Source: Paraburkholderia lycopersici (GTDB taxonomy: Bacteria > Pseudomonadota > Gammaproteobacteria > Burkholderiales > Burkholderiaceae). From it: a stretch of 64,000 bases of DNA. Shown piece after piece: positions 15,515 to 24,468 of this stretch. The stretch covers positions 90,988 through 154,987 of the forward strand of contig NZ_FMYQ01000015.1 of the NCBI RefSeq assembly GCF_900096975.1. Reading direction: 5' to 3'. The notes beneath the pieces were generated by a model. It saw only the letters and a list, made by a program, of their open reading frames with translations, was not told where the DNA came from and made no database searches. Within the stretch, counting starts at the first letter, position 1, and each line of letters begins with the position of its first letter. Both the position numbers and the translations under genes were made by a program.

Positions 15515-16132
15515 TCAGGGGTGTAGCCCGAACATACCGTGCCAGATCGCACTGAAGAAGCTCGAGTGGGGGCGCTCGCCGGAGGGTGGCGGCTCGCCGT
15601 TGCGCGTGCTTTCCGGGGCCGATGGAGGCACCACGGCGTCCGCTTGCCCGGCATCGTTTGAAGCGGAGTCGCCCGGCCGCCGCGTGTGGGACTTGCGCGT
15701 CTGGCGCGACAAGTGCAACTCGACCGCGCCATCGGCGATGCGGCCGGCCAGTTGTAATTCGCAATCGCTGCCGAGCAGCACGCCGAATACGACATCCCGG
15801 TTATAGCCCTGCCCGGCGAAGCGCATTGCGACGGATACATGCCGCGCATACGCTTCCTGGCGCGCAGCCTCCCGCACACGCGCCGCTTCTTCCTGCTCAC
15901 GCGCGAGCCGCCCCATCTCCTCGGCATAGACCGCATCGTAGACACGACGCTGCGCCGCGTCGGAGAGGATCGCGTAAGCCTCCTTGATTTCCTGAAACTG
16001 CGCATGCGCGGAGGCTTCGCGTCCCATATTGCGGTCGGGATGCGCTTTCATCGCGGCCCGGCGGTAGGCCCGCTTGATTTCCTCGTCGCTCGCGTCGTCG
16101 CGTACACCCAGCAAGTCGTACAACGTCGCCAT
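15515..16132 (-). CDS. J-domain (DnaJ-like) protein
   Basis: A 205-residue co-chaperone with an N-terminal J domain (1-65): YDLLGV, the HPD motif at 31-33 and FQEIKEAYAILSD. This part would stimulate a DnaK-type ATPase. The rest has no Gly/Phe or zinc-finger region; it has a charged coiled-coil-prone stretch (66-95), a small conserved segment and a Pro/Ser-rich tail. It is thus a class C J protein of unknown client. ATG at 16132 starts directly at the J domain; a longer start at 16186 is less likely. It is convergent with the phospholipase gene. Confidence 0.82.
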   Translation of the reverse strand: MATLYDLLGVRDDASDEEIKRAYRRAAMKAHPDRNMGREASAHAQFQEIKEAYAILSDAAQRRVYDAVYAEEMGRLAREQEEAARVREAARQEAYARHVSVAMRFAGQGYNRDVVFGVLLGSDCELQLAGRIADGAVELHLSRQTRKSHTRRPGDSASNDAGQADAVVPPSAPESTRNGEPPPSGERPHSSFFSAIWHGMFGLHP

Positions 16133-16359
16133 GGCTCGCACAGATTGAAGTGGAATCGCGTCGATCGTAGCACGGGTGCCTGACAAAGCGCCGGCCGCCC
16201 CTGTTTCGTCGAAAGCGCGTGACCGCGCGGCTCACGCCCGGGAATCGGGCACGCTCGCTTCTTTTTGACTTCCGGCCTCGGGCCTCGAGCCCTGGCCGAC
16301 TCGCCAGAAATAAGCCGGCGCCCGGAGGCATCCTCGGCAACCTTCCCTAACCCATTCCC

Positions 16360-16890
16360 TCACGCCCCGGCCTCCGGTGACTTTCCGCGCGCCGCTGTCG
16401 CTGAAGCTTCCACGGCCCGGCGCTCTGCCTCGCGGCCCATTTGCCCTGCCCTTTTGGCGAGTTTGAGGTAGGCGTCGGCGATCCTTCGCAGATCTTCCTC
16501 AGACGCGTCTTCAATGCCGATCAGCGTATTGCTGGCCGAGCGGTTTGCCGCGAGCAGTTCGTTCAGCTTCAGATGCAAAGCCACGCTGTCCTTGTTCTGG
16601 CTTTGCTGGATGAGGAACACCATGAGGAACGTCACGATGGTCGTTCCCGTGTTGATGACGAGCTGCCAGCCCTCCGAATAACGAAAGACGGGCCCCGCGA
16701 CGATCCAGAGCACAACGCTCGCCAGCGCGGCGCCGAACGCGAAAGGCGAGCCGGCCCATCGCGTCACGACCGCGGCGAACGAGTCGAACGCGCGACTCAG
16801 CGGGTGCTGGCCGGCGTATGCCGGACTGCTCGAGTCCGGCACTGCGGCTAGCCGGTCGGCGGTGGAATGCCTGTTAGACTGTTTGCCCAT
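16360..16890 (-). CDS. Low-affinity iron permease family small membrane protein
   Basis: A 176-residue membrane protein of the low-affinity iron permease (PF04120-like) family. Two transmembrane helices are visible, about 48-70 (FGAALASVVLWIVAGPVF) and 78-98 (VINTGTTIVTFLMVFLIQ). The conserved family stretch QQSQNKDSVALHLKLNELL follows, and a charged cytoplasmic tail. Bacterial members are much shorter than fungal Fet4 and their transport role is not proven. A 275-bp upstream gap probably holds its promoter. Confidence 0.8.
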   Translation of the reverse strand: MGKQSNRHSTADRLAAVPDSSSPAYAGQHPLSRAFDSFAAVVTRWAGSPFAFGAALASVVLWIVAGPVFRYSEGWQLVINTGTTIVTFLMVFLIQQSQNKDSVALHLKLNELLAANRSASNTLIGIEDASEEDLRRIADAYLKLAKRAGQMGREAERRAVEASATAARGKSPEAGA

Positions 16891-17165
16891 GGCGGCTTCC
16901 CCGGAAACTCAACGTCGTCCGAAGGCGCAATTGGCGTTCCAGACTGCGCGTACGCAACAGTGCAAATCGCGTTGCCTCGGGTCGCCGCCTTTAGCACGCG
17001 GTTCGCCGCGGCCTGCTTCCACGACTGCGCTCATGGACTCGCGCCCGGGAACGTCACCCTTGCCCGCAAGCGACACCGGCAGCCGTTCCGCGCGAGACGA
17101 TCGGCCAAATCGGCCAGGATTGCACACGCTCATGCGGCGTGGCCCATGCTGCGAGCAAGCCGGGA

Positions 17166-19232
17166 TCAATGGAGGCCGCGAGGCATCCCGGTGTCGAGAC
17201 CCGTGGCGTCGCCGTCCTGCTTTCCGGATCGCGCGATGAGGCGGAGGATTTCCTCGACAGACGCCGGTTTGACGAGATGGTGGTCGAAGCCCGCCGCGCG
17301 CGTCTGCTCGCGGTCCTCCGGCTGACCATAGCCCGTGAGAGCCACGAGGACAGGGCGATGGGCGATCGACTGAGCCAGCAGTCGCGCCGCCACCTCCAGC
17401 CCCGACATGTCGGGCAACCCGAGATCGAGGAACACCATTTCGGGCTGAAAGTCCCTGGCGAGCGCCAGGGCTTGCGCAGCCGTGCCGGCCACCCGCACGT
17501 CGTGACTGTCGAGTATCTGCGCGAGGGACGTCGCCGCATCGTGGTTGTCGTCGACGATCAGCAGGCGGCGCGGGCTCGGGACCGACGCCTCGCCGGGCGG
17601 CCAGCCCTCGCCCGGCCCGTCGGCGGGGGTATCGCACGCGGGCAGGCTGATCGTGAAGCAACTGCCCTTGTCCGGCCCCTCGCTGCAGGCCTCGATGGTC
17701 CCGCCGTGCATGGCGATCAGCGATCGCGCAACCGACAACCCGATGCCGAGCCCGCTCCTCGCGCCGCGGCCGGACTCGGGCGCCTGCTCGAACATCTCGA
17801 ACAACGTCGGGATGGTGGCGGGGTCCATGCCGATGCCGTCGTCGGTTACCGCCACGCAAACCTGGCCATTCGCGCTTCGGACGTCGATCTGGATATGACC
17901 GCCCTCGCGGGTGTACTTGTTGGCGTTATCGAGAAGATTGGACAGCACCTGGGTGATGCGGGTCAGGTCGCCGCGCACGAACGCGGGCGGTTCCGGCATT
18001 CCCGTCACCTCCAGCCGGTGCCCGCGCTCCGCAGCCGCTGGGGCGTTCATCTCGATGGCTCTTTCGATCGCGGTGCGCACGTCGAAGATTTCCTTGCGCA
18101 GGCGAATCTTTCCCGTCGAGATACGCGAGAGATCGAGCAGGTCGTCGATGAGGTGGGCGAGATGATTCGCGTGCCGTTCGACCATGCCCTGAATCCACGC
18201 CAGCTGCTGCGCGGAAAGCTCCCGCCGGTGCAGCAGATGGGCCGCGTTCAGAATCGGTGCAAGCGGGTTGCGCAGTTCATGGGCGAGCGTGGCGAGAAAC
18301 GCGTCCTTGCGGCGGTCTGCCTCGCGCAGCGCATCCTCCGCGCGCACGCGGCTCGTTACGTCCGCCATCGTCCCCACGAGGACGCGCCGCAGACCGGTGG
18401 CTTCGTCCATGAATCGCCCGGAAATTTCGACGATGCAGTGCGCGCCGGACTGCACCTTCCGGATGCCGACGACAACATGCACGTCGGCCGGCGACGTTCT
18501 CCCGGCGTCGAGCAGTGTCTGCAGACGCGCCATGTCTTCCGCGAGTATGGCCGTCGCGAAGAACGCCGTAGCGCTCAACGCACCTCTTTCGCGTGGCTGC
18601 CCCGTGATCTCGAACATCCGCTCGTTCTCCCACACCGCGGCGCCCGTCGACGGGTCCCATTCGAAGATGCCCAGACCCGCGGCTTCGGCGGCCATGCGCA
18701 GCCGTTCCTCGCTCCTGCGCTGGGAGGCCAGCGCATGGTCGCGATCGTTCAGCGCGTCGTTCACACGACGATCCTGCTGGGCCGAGAACTGCGCAACGGC
18801 GCCCCGAATGGCGTCGCCGAAAAACGCCTCGATACATTCGTAGATTTCGGTCTGCCCTTCGCGAGACGGTGCATCGACGAAATATTCGCGCACGCTGATC
18901 TTGATGCACCGCTGCAACAGATCGAGCTCGAGAAACAGTTCGTCGAGTGCGAAGCCCTGGCGCCAGCGCACGCTGGCGTGCGCGCGCGCGTCGTCCAGCG
19001 CCCGCTTCGAGACGATCTCCGGCGGGTCGCCTGCGAGCACGGAACAGAGTTCGGCAAAGAGCGACGGAAGCTGGTTGATCAAGCCGGCGGCCGCCTCGCG
19101 GTTGAACGGCCGGATGCGCATGTACTGGCTGACCGCGCGCAGCCAGCGGCGCGTCAACAGCGCACGGTGGCGCACCAGATGATCGACCACCTGAGCGCCA
19201 ACACGGGTCCCCTCATTCACGATGGACTCCAT
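17166..19232 (-). CDS. Hybrid sensor histidine kinase, RsbRD-like N-domain, PAS, HisKA, ATPase, receiver
   Basis: A 688-residue soluble hybrid kinase. An N-terminal RsbR/RsbRD-like helical domain (about 10-150) is followed by a PAS domain (about 175-300), HisKA with the phospho-accepting His318 in LAHELRNPLAP, the ATPase domain with NLLDNANKYT and SGLGIGLSV, and a C-terminal receiver with LLIVDDN, phospho-Asp in FLDLGLPDM and LVKPAS. No membrane helix is seen, so it senses a cytoplasmic signal. The receiver has no output domain, implying a phosphorelay or a partner regulator. ATG at 19232 was chosen; 19286 is an alternative. It is divergent from a second hybrid kinase. Confidence 0.85.
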   Translation of the reverse strand: MESIVNEGTRVGAQVVDHLVRHRALLTRRWLRAVSQYMRIRPFNREAAAGLINQLPSLFAELCSVLAGDPPEIVSKRALDDARAHASVRWRQGFALDELFLELDLLQRCIKISVREYFVDAPSREGQTEIYECIEAFFGDAIRGAVAQFSAQQDRRVNDALNDRDHALASQRRSEERLRMAAEAAGLGIFEWDPSTGAAVWENERMFEITGQPRERGALSATAFFATAILAEDMARLQTLLDAGRTSPADVHVVVGIRKVQSGAHCIVEISGRFMDEATGLRRVLVGTMADVTSRVRAEDALREADRRKDAFLATLAHELRNPLAPILNAAHLLHRRELSAQQLAWIQGMVERHANHLAHLIDDLLDLSRISTGKIRLRKEIFDVRTAIERAIEMNAPAAAERGHRLEVTGMPEPPAFVRGDLTRITQVLSNLLDNANKYTREGGHIQIDVRSANGQVCVAVTDDGIGMDPATIPTLFEMFEQAPESGRGARSGLGIGLSVARSLIAMHGGTIEACSEGPDKGSCFTISLPACDTPADGPGEGWPPGEASVPSPRRLLIVDDNHDAATSLAQILDSHDVRVAGTAAQALALARDFQPEMVFLDLGLPDMSGLEVAARLLAQSIAHRPVLVALTGYGQPEDREQTRAAGFDHHLVKPASVEEILRLIARSGKQDGDATGLDTGMPRGLH

Positions 19233-19631
19233 TCGCAAAAGAACGCCGCACGTCGGCCAGCCTGCGGGAAGCGCGCGGGCGCGCATCGGAGGACGACCAG
19301 GTCTGCCGGCAGGAATATGGCCTCCCTTCCGCCTTCAGCACTCCATTCTTACGCAAAACGCCATTGGCGGCGTAACGCGGGGCCCGGTATGGCGTTTGCT
19401 GTGAGGCGGCTCCCCAATCGAAGCCCCGGCAGGCAGCGCACCCGGTAAAGAATGCATATGGCAGGACTTGACCGGCTCCGAAGGCCGGGCGCCGGGCCTG
19501 CTCCGTCGCATGGCCGGCAGCCCCTTCAGCGGACACGAAGCCCGAAAGCGCTTGCAAGCGGGAATGACACGCGCCCGGCAAAGCCGCCTAGAATGCCTGA
19601 TCGCCACCTGGCGCCCCACAGCGGAGACACA
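19233..19631. other. Divergent intergenic region between two hybrid kinase genes
   Basis: About 400 bp between the two divergent kinase starts. No gene, clear promoter or operator was recognised; a short CTGCCGGCAG palindrome occurs near 19303. Confidence 0.4.
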
Positions 19632-21377
19632 ATGACAACGCGAGACGCAGATCCGTTGATGACCCCGCCCCCGGGGACCAGCACCGATCCTGCAACGCTG
19701 ATTGCGCTGCTCAACGAGGACCTCTCCGACAGCAGATCGCTGCACGAACTTTCCCTGCACCTGCTGGTGGAGCACCAGCCGTCGGCGCTGTACAGCCGCA
19801 TCGTGGAAGCGGCCCGCCAACTGCTCCGGTCCGATTTCGCGAGCCTGCAGATGTTGTCCGGCCCGGACGGCGGCCCGCAGCGGCTCGATCTGATCGCGTA
19901 TTGCGGCTTCACGCTGGCCGCAGCCGAGCACTGGCGCACCGTCTTCATCGACTCGGCGACGAGCTGCGGCGCCGCCTGGGCGAAGGGCGAACGGGTGATC
20001 GTCCCCGACGCGGAAGCCTGCCCGGCCTTCGCCGGCACCACCGACCTCGCCGTCTACCGCGAGACGGGCATCCGCGGCATGCAGACCACGCCCCTGCGCG
20101 GCCGCGACGGCAAGCTGATCGGCATGCTTTCCACGCACTGGGGCACGCCTTACACGCCGGGCGCGCGGCAGCTACAGCTATTCGACATCCTGGCGAACCA
20201 GGCGGCCAGTCTGATCGAGCGAACGAAAGACGAAGCGCTGCTGCGCGAGCGCGAAGCGAAGCTCGAACAGATCGACCGCATGAAGGACCATTTTCTCGCG
20301 ACGCTCGCGCACGAGCTGCGCAATCCGCTCGCGCCCATCCGCAACGGTCTGCAGATCCTGCGTGCCAGCCCAGCCCCGCGCGACGGCAAACGCGTGCTCG
20401 ACATGCTCGATCGCCAGCTCGGTCATCTGGTGCGGCTCGTCGATGACCTGATGGAAGTGGCGCGCATCAACAACGGCGCCGTCCCGCTGCGCCGGCAGCG
20501 CATCGACATCAACGCCGTGCTGGAGACCGCGCTCGAACTGAGCCGCCCGGCGATCGACAACGCCCGCCATACGCTTGCGGTGAGCAAGGCGCCCGCGCCG
20601 CTGCATCTGGACGGCGACGACGTGCGGCTCGCCCAGGTCTTTGCCAATCTGCTCAACAATGCGGCGAAATATACGCCCGCGGGCGGCCGCATCGACATTG
20701 CCGTCGAACGCGCGCGGGACCGCGCGGTCGTTTCGGTGACCGACAACGGTGTGGGCTTCACGCCCGAAGAAGCGTCGCTGCTCTTCACGCTTTTCGGCCG
20801 CCTGCAGCCCGAACGGCACACGGATGGGCTGGGCGTCGGGCTCGCGCTGTCGAAGAAGCTCGTCGAACTGCATGGCGGCACGATCTCGGCCACCAGCGAG
20901 GGCAGGAACCTCGGAAGCCGCTTCGTCGTTTCGCTGCCTGTCGGCGACGCGCTCGAACAGGTCGAGCCCCATGGCGTGGCGGGCGCCGTCGCCGGACTGG
21001 AAGGCACGCGCGTGCTGATCGTCGACGACAACCGCGACGCCGCCGACAGCCTCGGCGAGCTGCTCGGCGTGCTCGGTTGCGAATGCGCCGTCTTCTATGA
21101 CGGCGGACAAGCGCTCGATTCGCTGGAGCAGTGCGCGCCCGCGGTCGCCTTCGTCGACCTCGACATGCCGGGCATCGACGGCTGCCAGTTCGCGCAGCAG
21201 GTCCGCGCGCACGCCCGCTTGCGCGACCTGCATCTGGTGGCGCTGACCGGCTGGGCACAGGCCGGCGATGCGCTTCGCACCGCGCAAGCCGGCTTCGACC
21301 GGCACCTCGTCAAGCCCGTGAGTGTCGATCAACTCACCGCCGCATTGACGGCTGCGCGCGCGCACCGAAGCCGCTGA
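19632..21377 (+). CDS. Hybrid sensor histidine kinase with GAF domain and receiver
   Basis: A 581-residue soluble hybrid kinase. It has a GAF domain (about 40-195, with CGAAWAKGERVIVPDAEACP, a pattern seen in many kinases that follow PAS/GAF signals), HisKA with His227 in LAHELRNPLAP, the ATPase domain with NLLNNAAKYT and DGLGVGLALSK, and a C-terminal receiver with VLIVDDNRDAADS and FVDLDMPG. ATG at 19632 has GGAG five bases upstream; open frame continues further 5' without one. The C-terminal halves of this and the divergent kinase are alike, so they may share a phosphorelay partner. Confidence 0.85.
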   Translation: MTTRDADPLMTPPPGTSTDPATLIALLNEDLSDSRSLHELSLHLLVEHQPSALYSRIVEAARQLLRSDFASLQMLSGPDGGPQRLDLIAYCGFTLAAAEHWRTVFIDSATSCGAAWAKGERVIVPDAEACPAFAGTTDLAVYRETGIRGMQTTPLRGRDGKLIGMLSTHWGTPYTPGARQLQLFDILANQAASLIERTKDEALLREREAKLEQIDRMKDHFLATLAHELRNPLAPIRNGLQILRASPAPRDGKRVLDMLDRQLGHLVRLVDDLMEVARINNGAVPLRRQRIDINAVLETALELSRPAIDNARHTLAVSKAPAPLHLDGDDVRLAQVFANLLNNAAKYTPAGGRIDIAVERARDRAVVSVTDNGVGFTPEEASLLFTLFGRLQPERHTDGLGVGLALSKKLVELHGGTISATSEGRNLGSRFVVSLPVGDALEQVEPHGVAGAVAGLEGTRVLIVDDNRDAADSLGELLGVLGCECAVFYDGGQALDSLEQCAPAVAFVDLDMPGIDGCQFAQQVRAHARLRDLHLVALTGWAQAGDALRTAQAGFDRHLVKPVSVDQLTAALTAARAHRSR

Positions 21378-21492
21378 AGCGGCGCGGGTTTGCCGCTGGC
21401 AGCGGTTTCCGCCGCGCGCGCGGCCCTTGCATGCGCGGCACCGGCACAGCCCTTGCGCCTGAACACGGACCCCGGCGATTTCTGGAGACACC

Positions 21493-22008
21493 GTGAAAAG
21501 GCTCAACTTCCTCGCGGCCGTCGCGACCCTCTGCGCGTCGGTCGGCTGCCCGGTCGCACACGCACAAGGCACTGGCGCGTCGCCCTACGGCACCGGTCTC
21601 GGGCGCCAGGCCACTGCGCCCGGCTCCGGCAGCGATCAGCAGAAGCAGGGCGGATCGCGCGGCCGCGCCAAGGCGCTTCGGCGGCGAAAGAGGCGTCCGC
21701 GCCGCGCGCCAGCCCAGCCGAGGACACGGGCGCCCATAGACGCAAGACGCGCTCGTCAGACGATGGGCAGCGCGCTGTCGCCCGCGAGCAACTGTTGCGG
21801 CTGTTGCACGAACGACCAGCCGCGTGCAGCGCGATCGAACACCCACATCATGTCGAAGCGATCGTCGGGCCACGCCGAAGGAACGACGGGCGCGTCGGGA
21901 AGATGTGCGATCAGCGAAGGCAGGACCTTGTGCTCCCACGCAATGAGAACGACGCCGTTTTGCGCGAGGACATCGGCCATCAGCGCCGCGCCCTCGTCTT
22001 TCGCGTAA
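21493..22008 (+). CDS. Small secreted protein, 3' end doubtful
   Basis: GTG start with GGAG in good position and a convincing signal peptide (MKRLNFLAAVATLCASVGCPVAHA), then a Gly/Ser/Gln-rich mature part. After about residue 58 the composition turns into arginine-rich sequence typical of a wrong frame, and the last 250 bp lie antisense to the neighbouring phosphatase pseudogene. A frameshift near 21665-21680 would switch to a more natural Ala/Ser/Glu-rich frame (ASAAKEASAPRASPAED). I accept the start and first 58 residues and doubt the rest. Confidence 0.35.
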   Translation: MKRLNFLAAVATLCASVGCPVAHAQGTGASPYGTGLGRQATAPGSGSDQQKQGGSRGRAKALRRRKRRPRRAPAQPRTRAPIDARRARQTMGSALSPASNCCGCCTNDQPRAARSNTHIMSKRSSGHAEGTTGASGRCAISEGRTLCSHAMRTTPFCARTSAISAAPSSFA

Positions 22009-22311
22009 GCGGTCTCGTACCTTATGTGAGCGCTTTCGCGCAACAAGGCGACGAGCGGCTCGACCGTCTGCATCGAACGCTTGCTCGGGCTTGCCTGCCG
22101 AACGCCCGTTGCGAATACCGTCGAGGGCCGCAGCCGCCTGCTACGCGGGTGCCCGCCCGCCGACAACAACCGCGCGAGCGCACCGGCGCGCTGCCAGCCT
22201 CGCACGGCCAGGCTTTCTTCGTCGAGCCGGCCATCGGCGTCCACGCTGGCGCCAAGCGTTGCGCCGGGCTTCTCCCGCATGCCGGATGACAAGAATGCGA
22301 TGCGGTCCCAT
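21756..22311 (-). pseudogene. Histidine phosphatase family protein, frameshifted in the catalytic motif
   Basis: A phosphoglycerate-mutase/SixA-like phosphohistidine phosphatase of about 185 residues, broken by one base. From the ATG at 22311, behind GGGAGG, the frame reads MGPHRILVIRHA, the family N-terminus with the catalytic RH. After that the homologous sequence (EKPGATLGASVDADG, TVRGWQRAG-like LAVRGWQRAGALARLL, WEHKVLPSL) continues only in another frame. Removing one G from the run at 22274-22276 restores it. The second catalytic His (in WEHK) is present. The change is either true decay or a sequencing error. Confidence 0.75.
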
Positions 22312-22424
22312 CGCGGTCCTCCCTGAATCGATTGCGCTTCATGCACGCCGGGCGTTCAGTGCGTGCCTTCAGGCACGGCGACTGCGCAGATTCGTGCGAA
22401 CCTGAATATTGGAGAGATCGAATC

Positions 22425-22616
22425 ATGCAATCTCACAAGCAGGCATCCGGCGAGAACCCGACCCCGCTCAACCCTGGCGACCAAGGGCCGCCGGACGCAC
22501 CGGGCGTGGGCGAGGACCTGTGCAGTGCGTGCCACGGTACGGGCCTCGTCGAAGGCCAGCGCTGCGCGGTATGCGGCGGCACAGGCAAGGTGCTGCAGGG
22601 GATCGGCGGGGGCTAG
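22425..22616 (+). CDS. Small protein with DnaJ-type CxxCxGxG zinc motifs
   Basis: A 63-residue protein whose second half has two repeats of the DnaJ zinc-binding type, CSACHGTG and CAVCGGTG, enough to bind one zinc ion. The N-terminal 30 residues are polar and Pro-rich (NPGDQGPPDAPGVGED). There is no J domain. GGAG lies about 10 bp before the ATG. Such mini zinc proteins are common in Burkholderia near stress genes; no function is known. Confidence 0.75.
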   Translation: MQSHKQASGENPTPLNPGDQGPPDAPGVGEDLCSACHGTGLVEGQRCAVCGGTGKVLQGIGGG

Positions 22617-22619
22617 CGG

Positions 22620-22934
22620 TCCGGCTTCGAAGGCGACGACACCCCACGGGCACGCGGCGAATCCGGTTGCCCGCCATTTTCCGCGTCACAGCGGCGAGGT
22701 CGTCGTCTTCGTAGCACCATTGCACGTGCCGCGTGGCCACTTCCCGTACGGGCGCAACGGGTTCGACGCCCGACGCGACGGCACGCACCGCGATATCGCC
22801 GTCCGTCACCGTGCCCACCGGCTTTTCCCCATCGCAGACGGGCAGCGAGCCGACCTTGACCTTGAGATCGGCCATCATCATTGCCGCCCGGCGAATCGTA
22901 TCGTGCGCCCTATCGAAATGGCGTCACGCGTCAT
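22620..22934 (-). pseudogene. CBS-domain protein, degenerate remnant
   Basis: The minus strand encodes a clear CBS-domain protein in pieces. ATG at 22934 gives MTRDAISIG; one base is then missing, after which the next frame gives HDTIRRAAMMMADLK and VGSLPVCDGEKPVGTVTDGDIAVRAVASG, followed by VREVATRHVQWCYEDDDLAAVTRKMAGNRIRRVPV. An AAGGTC unit is duplicated (LKVKVGS for LKVGS), and after RIRRVPV the end of the second CBS domain is lost. A complete relative would be about 140 residues. It cannot make the full nucleotide-binding pair of CBS repeats. Confidence 0.75.
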
Positions 22935-22987
22935 CGCTTGCGGTACCGTTGTCGTCGCAATCTCCTTGAATGCCTGGTCGTAGCGAT

Positions 22988-23218
22988 TCACGCGCCGGAA
23001 TCGCCGCTGCCCGTGGGTTCGTCCATATCGTCCGAGGCGGCATGCGGGACGTCTCGCCGCGCCTGCTCCCGTTCGTTGCCGCCCTCTTAGACGGGACGCT
23101 CGATCCGTGTCGCGCCGCCCGAGGCCGGTGCGTCGCTGGCCGGAAACGATTCCTCGACCGCTTCGTCATACTAGGCTTCCTCGCGTTCCTCCGCCGTGCT
23201 TCGCTTTTTTCGTTCCAT
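22988..23218 (-). pseudogene. Small acidic protein gene with two in-frame stop codons
   Basis: ATG at 23218 opens MERKKRSTAEEREEA, then a TAG (23173-23171), then YDEAVEESFPASDAPASGG, which matches the well-known small acidic family with the DEA-EESFPASDPP signature, then a TAA (23089-23087), and a further polar stretch ending DEPTGSGDSGA at a TGA. All three parts are in one frame. The signature region has no start of its own, so the gene looks inactivated by nonsense changes. The length without stops would be 76 residues. Confidence 0.7.
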
Positions 23219-23258
23219 CGTTCGCTTTCCTGAATTCAATGCCCATTCCACTCCGGCT

Positions 23259-23501
23259 TCAAGGTTCCTCGTCCACGGCGCCAGGCGGCGGCCCGATGGT
23301 GATGCCCGCGCCCGAACGATGCAACGCGGCGGGCGCGGAAACGGGTGCCGTCGTTCGCGGCGGATAGTTCGCTACGCACTCGCTCGCGCGGCCTTCGCGC
23401 GCGCATTGTTCAAAGCGGTCTGCCTGCTCGCCGGAGTCGAATGCATAGAGCTTGTCGTCCACGCGGACTTCGGTTTGCGAGCGGCGCTCGATCGTTTCCA
23501 T
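23259..23501 (-). CDS. Hypothetical small protein
   Basis: An 80-residue polar protein (METIERRSQTEVRVDDKLYAF start) with two cysteines and a Pro/Gly-rich tail; no signal peptide or helix of membrane type. An excellent GGGAGGG site precedes the ATG, and the composition is that of a real gene. I do not recognise the family. It stands between the decayed acidic gene and the ABC importer. Confidence 0.6.
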   Translation of the reverse strand: METIERRSQTEVRVDDKLYAFDSGEQADRFEQCAREGRASECVANYPPRTTAPVSAPAALHRSGAGITIGPPPGAVDEEP

Positions 23502-23694
23502 GATGGCCCTCCCTCGATTGCGCTACCCGCTGACGCGCAACGCGCGCGCCCGGACTTCGCGGGCGTTTCGCGCCACGAGCGGGCACGGCCGTTGCGTGCG
23601 CGCACGCCTGGTAGCCATATGCGGGATCGGCGGAAAGCGAAAACGGCGCCTGCGACGCGCCGAACGCGTCCTTGAAGCGCGCCTCCGCGGCGCA

Positions 23695-24468
23695 CTATCG
23701 CGCCGAGGCCTCCAGCGTATCGAGCAAGACCCGGCGCCATGCTGATCCGGGCGTGTCCTCGCGCCGGCGCGGCCGTGCCGTATCCACTTCGAAAATGCGG
23801 CTCGCGGGCCTTGAACGCGAGCCGCCGGCGGTTTCGAGCAGCACGATCCGGTCTGCCAGATGAAGCGCCTCGTCGATATCGTGCGTGACGACGAGCGCCC
23901 CCATCCCGTGCGCCTGCACGATCGTCAGCAGCAGGTCCTGCAGGCGCATGCGCGTCATCGCATCGACGGCGCTGAACGGCTCGTCGAGCAGGAGCAGTTG
24001 CGGCTGCGTGAACAACCCGCGTGCAATGGCCACGCGCTGCGCCATGCCGCCCGACAGGTGCTTGGGCCAGCGTGCGCCGTCCTCGGCCCGCAAGCCGACC
24101 TCGTCGAGCAACGAACGCGCGCGCACGAGCGCCTCGCCGCGCGCGCGTTCCGGGAAGCACACGTTTTCGTCCACGCGCAGCCACGGCAACAGACGCGGCT
24201 CCTGGAACACCACGCCCGCGAGCGGCGACGGCCCGTGCTGCACCTCGCCGTTGAATGCGACGCTGCCTGTGTAGTCCCGGTCCAGCCCGGCCACGATGCG
24301 CAGCAGCGTGCTTTTCCCGCAGCCGCTCGCGCCAAGCAGCGCGACGATTTCGCCGGGTGCGAGCGAGAGCCGCAGGTTGCCCAGAACCGCGCGCTCGCCA
24401 TAGCGCTTCTCGCGAATGTCGATGTCGACAAACGGCGCCGCCACGCTGGACGATGAGCCGGCAATCAT
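23695..24468 (-). CDS. ABC transporter ATP-binding protein, aliphatic sulfonate/taurine type
   Basis: A 257-residue ATPase of the SsuB/TauB/NrtD group that powers uptake through the neighbouring permease. Walker A is LLGASGCGKST, the Q-loop is in VFQEPRLLPW, the signature is LSGGMAQRVAIARG, Walker B is LLLLDEPFSAVD, and the switch His is in VVTHDIDEA. ATG at 24468 overlaps the permease stop by 4 bp. It is the last gene of a three-gene importer operon. Sulfonate as substrate is inferred from the similarity of all three parts. Confidence 0.88.
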   Translation of the reverse strand: MIAGSSSSVAAPFVDIDIREKRYGERAVLGNLRLSLAPGEIVALLGASGCGKSTLLRIVAGLDRDYTGSVAFNGEVQHGPSPLAGVVFQEPRLLPWLRVDENVCFPERARGEALVRARSLLDEVGLRAEDGARWPKHLSGGMAQRVAIARGLFTQPQLLLLDEPFSAVDAMTRMRLQDLLLTIVQAHGMGALVVTHDIDEALHLADRIVLLETAGGSRSRPASRIFEVDTARPRRREDTPGSAWRRVLLDTLEASAR

